7,030 nt of DNA from an uncultured Clostridiaceae bacterium (GTDB lineage: Bacteria > Bacillota > Clostridia > TANB77 > CAG-508): positions 1 to 7,030 of the forward strand of contig CATXTS010000105.1 of the NCBI GenBank assembly GCA_958402495.1. Reading direction: 5' to 3'. The position numbers and the translations under genes were made by a program. Below are positions 1 to 4,696 of this stretch, in pieces. Within the stretch, counting starts at the first letter, position 1, and each line of letters begins with the position of its first letter. Under the pieces are notes generated by a model. It made no database searches, was not told where the DNA came from, and saw only the letters and a list, made by a program, of their open reading frames with translations.

Positions 1-246
1 TTTGATTTCAATATTGGTCCATTCTATTTGATATTTATCTGGTATTTTATTAGACAAAGCCTTAAACACCGCTTCTTTTGCAGCAAATCTTGCGGCAAAA
101 TGTTGATATTTTGCTTTGTTTTTACTGTTACAATATTCTATTTCTGTTTGTGTATAAACTCTTTTTAAAAATTTTTCTCCCAAGCTTTCTATGGCTTCTT
201 TTATTCTTTCTATTTCAATAATATCTGTTCCACAAGTAATTTTCAT
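1..246 (-). CDS. acpS: Holo-[acyl-carrier-protein] synthase, 3'-truncated by the window edge
   Basis: AcpS transfers 4'-phosphopantetheine from coenzyme A to a serine of apo-acyl carrier protein in the cytoplasm, activating it for fatty acid synthesis. Only the first 82 residues are in the window; the family is usually about 120 long, so roughly a third of the C-terminus is missing. Both family signatures are visible. The N-terminal GTDIIEIERI has its Asp at residue 8, and ARFAAKEAVFKAL has its Glu at residue 58; these are the family's metal-binding positions. Between them lies the usual F-x-x-R-V-Y-T-x-x-E stretch (residues 26-35). The start is the ATG at 246-244, preceded by AAAGG at 254-258 with 7 nt spacing. 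It begins 17 bp after the stop of the 413-residue membrane protein, so co-transcription is likely. Recognition is by sequence motif and is firm despite the truncation. Confidence 0.95.
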   Translation of the reverse strand, partial: MKITCGTDIIEIERIKEAIESLGEKFLKRVYTQTEIEYCNSKNKAKYQHFAARFAAKEAVFKALSNKIPDKYQIEWTNIEIK

Positions 247-263
247 ATTTCTGCCTTTCTTAT

Positions 264-1505
264 TTATTTTCTCATATATAATAGAATAAAATTAATAATA
301 TTGAAACCCAATATACAAAATAGAACAATGGCTATAACATAAGTTATTTTTCTATTTTTTTCTATATTTAAGTCTTTATATATGACATCATATTTGTTCT
401 TCATTTCTAAATAAAGCGTATCTAATTCTAGCGTTTGTCTCCAAGTACGATATAATTGACTACCGCCTATATCATTGGTAACTTCTTGTATCCATATAGA
501 TTGTGTAAAATCAATAAATTGTGTCCTAGTATTTTCAAAGTCTTTTTTTCTTTTTAAGTCCAAATTTACTTTCTTTAAATATAACTTTTTATATAGGGCT
601 AATATATAGGTATATAAATACTCTCTTTCAAAGGCATACGGTACTTTCGTATAATTTTGTGTATGAATAGTAGAAGTTAGTAAAACGGTTCCTTGCTTTG
701 TAACACCTACTTTAGCATATTTCAAACTTTGAAATGGTATGACTTCTTCTGCATTTACTTCTAGATTTACTTGTGTATGACTTGGTAATATATGTGCAAA
801 TTTTAAAAATTCTCCTTGCATGTTTTCAAAAGTGTTTGCTTCATTCCATTGTTCTTGGTCTATGCAGGCATATGCATAAGTTAGAAATCTTTCATCTTCC
901 AAATTCATTTGCTTAGCATCCTTATTAGAACCTGTTATTTTTTTAATAATCGTACTCAAGTCTTTTATATCTTTAAAACTACTCGTCTGCAAACGTATAT
1001 TTTCGTAATCCTTGAGAGAAATAAAATCTGAATTAATATCTCTAAATTTATAGTTAAAATTTAAAACATCTGAAAAAGTATCTTCTTGTTCTAAATTAGT
1101 TTTCATCGTAATAAATCCTATACCTGTTTGAAAACAAATGATTTCTATTTTGGTTACACTAAAAAAGATACCATTTTTTTCTCCCACTTTACCTTGTACG
1201 TCTTTTCCTAGATGATATTCAAAAATTGTGCAAGGCAATTTAGATAATAGTACTGCTTTTGTGTGGTCATCAAATTCATTTAGCTGTTTTACTTTTTCTT
1301 TATCCCAATCAAAACTCGCAAACATATATTGTCTAACCGTTGGTAAGAAATAAGTATATATATCTAAATCTTTTCCTTTTTCAAATAATTTTAAATCACA
1401 ATGTTTATCCTTTAGTAATTTCAATAAATACTGGTCATATTTTTTCTCATCAATTACAAAGGGATGAATAAAATAGGAATATTGGTATTTTGTCTTTAGT
1501 TCCAT
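264..1505 (-). CDS. Unrecognised 413-residue protein with C-terminal membrane anchor
   Basis: I do not recognise this family with confidence. The protein is mostly soluble and mixed in character. It has one clear hydrophobic segment at about residues 387-410 (ITYVIAIVLFCILGFNIINF), followed by a short basic tail (MRK), so it looks like a tail-anchored membrane protein with its bulk in the cytoplasm. There is no N-terminal signal peptide. Residues about 295-385 are rich in charged, helix-forming sequence leading straight into the membrane segment. That layout is loosely reminiscent of CorA-type transporters, but the GMN motif and a second membrane helix are absent, so I do not assign it there. 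Cysteines are scattered, with no metal-binding pattern. The start is well supported by AAAGGAGG at 1511-1518. It sits 26 bp after the WG-repeat gene and 17 bp before acpS, which suggests one operon. The reading frame is intact, so it is probably a real, functional gene. Confidence 0.85.
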   Translation of the reverse strand: MELKTKYQYSYFIHPFVIDEKKYDQYLLKLLKDKHCDLKLFEKGKDLDIYTYFLPTVRQYMFASFDWDKEKVKQLNEFDDHTKAVLLSKLPCTIFEYHLGKDVQGKVGEKNGIFFSVTKIEIICFQTGIGFITMKTNLEQEDTFSDVLNFNYKFRDINSDFISLKDYENIRLQTSSFKDIKDLSTIIKKITGSNKDAKQMNLEDERFLTYAYACIDQEQWNEANTFENMQGEFLKFAHILPSHTQVNLEVNAEEVIPFQSLKYAKVGVTKQGTVLLTSTIHTQNYTKVPYAFEREYLYTYILALYKKLYLKKVNLDLKRKKDFENTRTQFIDFTQSIWIQEVTNDIGGSQLYRTWRQTLELDTLYLEMKNKYDVIYKDLNIEKNRKITYVIAIVLFCILGFNIINFILLYMRK

Positions 1506-1510
1506 TGTTT

Positions 1511-1518
1511 CCTCCTTT
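1511..1518 (-). promoter_or_regulatory. Strong ribosome binding site of the 413-residue membrane protein
   Basis: On the minus strand this reads AAAGGAGG, close to a full anti-16S match, 5 nt before the ATG at 1505-1503. It fixes the start codon. It lies in the 26-bp gap after the WG-repeat gene, which leaves no evident room for a separate promoter or terminator. Confidence 0.85.
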
Positions 1519-1531
1519 AGTTTTACTTAAA

Positions 1532-3061
1532 CTAATTAAGCCCGTCCCCATTTGTGTAGTAGTTGGCATTTAGGTCTTCTGCTAGGTGCCATTTGCCGAT
1601 GAAGTCTATGGCTAGATTGTTTTCTAGGGTGTAGGTTGGTTCTAATAGGGTGTTTCCTTTTGCATCTAGGGCTCCCCATTTTCCATCTTTTTTTACGGCT
1701 ACATAGCCATATTTGTTTTGTTCTGTGGCGTCATCATATTGATAATTGACTATGACAATTCCTTTTTCATTGACATATCCGTATTTCCCGTCTTTTTTGC
1801 TTAAGAATAAGGTATTTCCAGTTAGTAGTTCTGTATTTTTCTTTTCTTCTAATTTGAAGTTATAGTAATGGTATTCTTCTTTTTGTCTTATTCTTATGAA
1901 GTTTTTATCTTTATTGATTTGGCTAACTACACCCGTTACTTTGACTTGCATGCTTCTATCTATTAGGTCTGTTTCGGCATTTTCTTTGTCTGCTCTTAAG
2001 ATATCTGCATCTTTATCATAGCTGATGTATTGGTAGTTAAAGTCTATTTTCGTTTCATTACTTGCATTTATGATGCCATATTGGTTGTCTTTTTTAGCTA
2101 TGTAATAGTTTTCAAAGGCATAATAAATGTCTTCATAGTTGGTTGGTATGATTTGGTTTCCTTGTATGTCCATAACACCATATTTTCCTGCTTTTTGAAT
2201 GATAAAGCTGTTATTAGTGATTTCTTTTACTTCATCAAATGTATTTTGTGTATATACTTTTTCTTGTGTGTCTATGATTTTCCATGTTCCATTTTCTTTT
2301 ACTACATACATGTGGTTTCCATATACTGGTTGGATGGCATCATATTTAGTGTCTAGCGCTACTGTTTTATCATAGCCTATAACACCATATTTGCCTTGTT
2401 CATTTTTTACGATGAATCCGTTTTCATATTGTTTGGTTAAGGATTGTATACTAGTATAGGTATTAGCAATGATTTCTTTTCCGACGGCATCTACTAGTCC
2501 TTGTTTTCCATCTTTTGTGGTTACTAGTACAGAGTTTACACCTGTAATTGGTTCTATTTTTTCATATTGGCAATTGGCTAATTCTTTTCCTTCTAAATTA
2601 ATTAGTCCATATTTTCCATCTTTTTGTACTTTTAACATGTTTTTCATATACCATAAGTTGTTGTTTTCGTCATGATTACTAATCGCTTCTATTTTATCAT
2701 AGTTTGTATATAAGGTTTCGTTTTTTTCATTAACTACTTTTGATTGATAGGTCCCATTTTCATAATTAACATCATAACTACAAATGAATATAGGTTTTGT
2801 TTCATCTGGTATGATTATCATTTCTTCATAGGATGGTTTTAGGATATATTCTCCTTTTGTGTTGATAACACCCCATTTTTCATCTTCATAAACTGCATAA
2901 TAGGCTTGTGCAAATGATTTGTCTTTTGTTTCTGCTTTTCCTTCTAATAGTTTCATAATCACTACCACAAACATAATGAATACGATGATGGCCATAATAA
3001 CCGCTGCTACTTTTTTCATGTTTAATTTTTGTTCTCCGCTATATCTTTTTCCTCTACTCAT
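1532..3061 (-). CDS. Membrane-anchored WG-repeat protein
   Basis: This 509-residue protein has a short basic N-terminus (MSRGKR), one membrane segment at about residues 17-39, and then a long extracytoplasmic region, as expected for a signal anchor. The outer part is built from WG/YG repeats with the pattern [WY]-G-[hydrophobic]-[hydrophobic]-x-x-x-G-x-x-[hydrophobic]-x-x-x-Y. Repeats start near residues 63, 151, 187, 225, 260, 294, 328, 427 and 462. The copies at 187 (QG) and 260 (WK) are degenerate, and a further eroded unit lies near 107-125. The segment 349-420 lacks the repeat signature. The last 30 residues, including FIGKWHLAEDLNANYY, are also not repeat-like. WG repeats are thought to form beta structures and to bind ligands or proteins; no specific function is known to me. 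The ATG at 3061 has a modest upstream AAGGAT (about 3073-3077). An alternative start at Met15 would leave a poorer spacing. It is the first gene of the probable set leading to acpS. Confidence 0.9.
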   Translation of the reverse strand: MSRGKRYSGEQKLNMKKVAAVIMAIIVFIMFVVVIMKLLEGKAETKDKSFAQAYYAVYEDEKWGVINTKGEYILKPSYEEMIIIPDETKPIFICSYDVNYENGTYQSKVVNEKNETLYTNYDKIEAISNHDENNNLWYMKNMLKVQKDGKYGLINLEGKELANCQYEKIEPITGVNSVLVTTKDGKQGLVDAVGKEIIANTYTSIQSLTKQYENGFIVKNEQGKYGVIGYDKTVALDTKYDAIQPVYGNHMYVVKENGTWKIIDTQEKVYTQNTFDEVKEITNNSFIIQKAGKYGVMDIQGNQIIPTNYEDIYYAFENYYIAKKDNQYGIINASNETKIDFNYQYISYDKDADILRADKENAETDLIDRSMQVKVTGVVSQINKDKNFIRIRQKEEYHYYNFKLEEKKNTELLTGNTLFLSKKDGKYGYVNEKGIVIVNYQYDDATEQNKYGYVAVKKDGKWGALDAKGNTLLEPTYTLENNLAIDFIGKWHLAEDLNANYYTNGDGLN

Positions 3062-3114
3062 TTTTTATCCCATCCTTACGACATTTATCTACATTTTTCT
3101 TTTTTTCCTATTTT

Positions 3115-3144
3115 ACTATATCATATTTAAACACAAAAAAACAA
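3115..3144 (-). promoter_or_regulatory. Possible promoter of the WG-acpS gene set
   Basis: On the minus strand TTGTTT (3144-3139) is followed after 18 nt by TATAGT (3120-3115), a fair sigma-A-like pair. It ends about 53 bp before the WG start codon. The -35 part overlaps the 3' arm and T-tract of the terminator hairpin. In such AT-rich DNA matches of this quality arise by chance, so this is only a candidate. A promoter somewhere in 3062-3134 is expected, because a terminator separates the WG gene from the ATPase gene upstream. Confidence 0.3.
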
Positions 3145-3164
3145 GGGGTTAAGCCTTGTTTTTT
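3135..3164 (-). terminator. Bidirectional-looking intrinsic terminator after the ATPase gene
   Basis: A 7-bp stem, AACAAGG (3140-3146) with CCTTGTT (3154-3160), closes a 7-nt loop. It is flanked by seven A on one side and six T on the other, so on the minus strand the hairpin is followed by a T-run. It lies about 70 bp past the ATPase stop codon and would end that transcript. The A and T tracts are symmetrical, so it could work in either direction, but no plus-strand gene is seen here. Confidence 0.8.
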
Positions 3165-3173
3165 ATTTTTGCT
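3135..3173. repeat. Direct repeat, copy A (noncoding copy of the spoIIE 3' end)
   Basis: These 39 bases match 4658-4696 at 38 positions; the one difference is G at 3153 versus T at 4676, in the hairpin loop. Similarity fades immediately outside on both sides. Read on the minus strand, this copy still spells A-K-I-K-N-K-A-stop, matching the A-K-I-K-N-K-D-stop end of SpoIIE. Here, however, that frame has a stop 17 codons before the terminal stop and no start, so it is not a gene. Confidence 0.85.
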
Positions 3174-3230
3174 GCTATCTTTTTCTTTCTCTTTGTCTTC
3201 TATGATTTTTCTATAATTATACGCATCCTA

Positions 3231-4523
3231 TTATATGCAAAATACAGCATACAATGGTACGGATTTTATGCCATTTTCAAATCCAAAATTTTTCTCTGAA
3301 ATTCTAATAGCATATGTTGGATCATATAGTTTCCTATATAAGTCTAAACTTCTTGACTTTGTATGAATATTTGATTTTACTTCTATTGGTAAAATATTCA
3401 TTTCTTTCTGTATAATAAAATCTAATTCTGCTTTTCCTTCTGACTCCCAATAATAGGTATCATATCCTTTTATTTTCAATTCATTTGCTACATAATGCTC
3501 TGTAAGTGGTCCCATTGAAATCATAGTGGGTTGTGTATCTAAATCAATTTGATATAATGGATACCTGGCTTTATTTACAAATAATCCTACATCTGTCATA
3601 TATAGTTTAAATGCGGATAAGTCTTTATGCATTTCTAAGGGAATCTCTGGTGTTACTTTAAATACTTGGTTGACAATCCCACTATTTTTTAACCATGAAA
3701 TAGCTGTTCCAAAAAGGCTAGAAGTGGCACCTTTTGATATGACTTTATATTGAAATTTTTGATTATCCTTTGCAAGTTGTACAGGAATAGAATCAAATGT
3801 AGATAAAATTCTATTAGATTCAGCATTGTCTGCATATTTTGTCATATCTCTGGTATAGGCATCTAAAATCATAGCTTGTATATCTAATGTTGCAATTACT
3901 TTTTGTTCTTTTATATATGTTTGAACAACTTCTGGCATACCCCCTACTACTAAATATGTCCTATATAGTTTTAAGCATAATGCATGTATATCTATATCCA
4001 TTCTCTCATTTGTTTCAAAATGTTGCTCTATTTCTTTTATTAAGTTCTCTCTTCCTATGGCTATTAAAAATTCCTTAAAGGATAGGGGATACATCGTTAT
4101 CATTTGTACTTTTCCTACTGGGAAAGAATAATCTTTTCTATTGATTGCAATTCCTAATAAGGAACCTGCACTAATAACTGCATATTCTGGTGCATCTTCA
4201 TAAAAATATTTTAAGGCTGTTAATACTCTTTCATTTGCTTGAATTTCATCAAAAAATATAAGTGTTTTTCCTGGTATAATTTTTTCTCCATAGAATAATT
4301 CTAGTTTATGAATAATATACTTTGCATCTATATTTTTTTCTATTTGCTCGCTTAATTCTTTATTTGTTTCGAAATTAACATATATCACATTATCATAATA
4401 CTTTTTTCCGAATTCCTTTATGATATAAGTTTTTCCTACTTGTCTTGCACCATGAACGATAAGTGGTTTTCTATTTTCTAAGTCTTTCCATTTAATCAGT
4501 TCTTTAATAATTTCTCTTTCCAT
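3231..4523 (-). CDS. AAA ATPase with C-terminal DUF4143 domain
   Basis: This 430-residue protein belongs to the common bacterial family that joins an AAA_14 ATPase core to a DUF4143 C-terminal domain. The physiological role of the family is not established. Walker A is GARQVGKT at residues 25-32. Walker B is LIFFDEIQ at 88-95. A sensor-like SAGSLLG lies at 118-124, followed by the family-typical FPVGKV and MYPLSFKEFL (134-153). The middle section carries VVGGMPEVV (192-200). The C-terminal part has GPLTEHYVANEL (338-349), then AELDFI (365-370) and PIEVKS (379-384), a pattern resembling a PD-(D/E)xK nuclease core. All key residues look intact and the length is normal for the family. No signal or membrane segment is seen, so it is cytoplasmic. 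The start is fixed by AGGAGG at 4531-4536. The gene ends with TAA directly followed by TAG in frame. It is isolated by terminators on both sides and has no evident link to its neighbours. Confidence 0.95.
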   Translation of the reverse strand: MEREIIKELIKWKDLENRKPLIVHGARQVGKTYIIKEFGKKYYDNVIYVNFETNKELSEQIEKNIDAKYIIHKLELFYGEKIIPGKTLIFFDEIQANERVLTALKYFYEDAPEYAVISAGSLLGIAINRKDYSFPVGKVQMITMYPLSFKEFLIAIGRENLIKEIEQHFETNERMDIDIHALCLKLYRTYLVVGGMPEVVQTYIKEQKVIATLDIQAMILDAYTRDMTKYADNAESNRILSTFDSIPVQLAKDNQKFQYKVISKGATSSLFGTAISWLKNSGIVNQVFKVTPEIPLEMHKDLSAFKLYMTDVGLFVNKARYPLYQIDLDTQPTMISMGPLTEHYVANELKIKGYDTYYWESEGKAELDFIIQKEMNILPIEVKSNIHTKSRSLDLYRKLYDPTYAIRISEKNFGFENGIKSVPLYAVFCI

Positions 4524-4530
4524 TTTTAAT

Positions 4531-4536
4531 CCTCCT
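4531..4536 (-). promoter_or_regulatory. Ribosome binding site of the ATPase gene
   Basis: On the minus strand this is AGGAGG, 7 nt before the ATG at 4523-4521. It supports the annotated start and shows that the gene is translated independently of spoIIE. Confidence 0.85.
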
Positions 4537-4542
4537 ATCCTA

Positions 4543-4571
4543 ATTTTATCATATAAGTTCTAAAAAATCAA
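4543..4571 (-). promoter_or_regulatory. Possible promoter of the ATPase gene
   Basis: TTGATT (4571-4566) and TAAAAT (4548-4543), 17 nt apart on the minus strand, resemble sigma-A boxes. The predicted transcript start would fall at about 4536, on the ribosome binding site itself, which argues against this exact placement. An alternative -10, TATGAT (4553-4548), lacks a convincing -35. A promoter in this spacer is expected because the spoIIE terminator lies upstream. Confidence 0.25.
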
Positions 4572-4599
4572 ATATACATAGTACTTTTTAGAAGTTATA
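4552..4599. promoter_or_regulatory. Inverted repeat in the ATPase leader, possible operator or RNA hairpin
   Basis: Arms at 4552-4566 (TATAAGTTCTAAAAA) and 4585-4599 (TTTTTAGAAGTTATA) are complementary at 14 of 15 positions, the single mismatch being G4557 opposite G4594. The loop is 18 nt. The end nearest the gene lies 16 bp from the ribosome binding site. As DNA it could bind a dimeric regulator. If transcribed it would form a long AU-rich hairpin; the U-run of the 3' arm is inside the stem, so it is not a typical terminator. Confidence 0.5.
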
Positions 4600-4610
4600 A
4601 GTACTTTTTA
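4580..4610. repeat. Two 11-bp direct repeats containing the palindrome AGTACT
   Basis: AGTACTTTTTA occurs at 4580-4590 and again at 4600-4610, exactly 20 bp apart, or about two helical turns. Each copy carries the self-complementary hexamer AGTACT. They lie upstream of the ATPase gene and overlap one arm of the inverted repeat. The spacing would suit two regulator molecules bound on one face of the DNA, but in such AT-rich sequence this remains a guess. Confidence 0.5.
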
Positions 4611-4656
4611 CAATTTTATATGATTTCTTTTTTCACTTCTTTTAAAAATTCTTTAG

Positions 4657-4687
4657 AAAAAAAACAAGGGGTTAATCCTTGTTTTTT
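4657..4687 (-). terminator. Intrinsic terminator overlapping the spoIIE stop codon
   Basis: The stem AACAAGG (4663-4669) with CCTTGTT (4677-4683) encloses a 7-nt loop. On the minus strand it is followed by a run of eight T. The 5' arm is formed by the last codons of spoIIE (N-K-D) and the loop contains its TAA, so coding and termination signals share the same bases. It should separate spoIIE transcription from the ATPase gene. Confidence 0.8.
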
Positions 4688-4696
4688 ATTTTTGCT
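4658..4696. repeat. Direct repeat, copy B (3' end of spoIIE)
   Basis: This is the partner of 3135-3173, identical at 38 of 39 positions. Here the repeat includes the last eight codons and stop of spoIIE together with its terminator. Because this copy is under coding constraint, it is more likely to be the original. Confidence 0.85.

Noticed and set aside
264..1505. Assigning the 413-residue protein to CorA-type magnesium transporters
   Set aside because: It has one C-terminal membrane segment instead of two and lacks the GMN motif. The resemblance is limited to helices leading into a membrane anchor.
2030..2356. Plus-strand open frame of 108 codons inside the WG-repeat gene
   Set aside because: It is fully antisense to a well-supported gene, cysteine- and phenylalanine-rich as expected for a shadow frame, and has no initiation signal.
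1676..2640. Recurrent DNA stretches encoding K-D-G-K-[YW]-G
   Set aside because: These are the coding repeats of the WG protein and need no separate explanation as mobile or CRISPR-like repeats. Their spacing is irregular and they are translated.
2919..3152. Plus-strand open frame of 77 codons with a hydrophobic composition
   Set aside because: It is the antisense of the WG protein's membrane segment and runs into the terminator. It has no ribosome binding site, and its hydrophobicity follows from the opposite strand's composition.
3218..3243. Imperfect tandem repeat TGCATATAATA / TGCGTATAATTA at the ATPase stop
   Set aside because: It is short, imperfect and AT-rich, easily explained by chance, with no symmetry suggesting a site.
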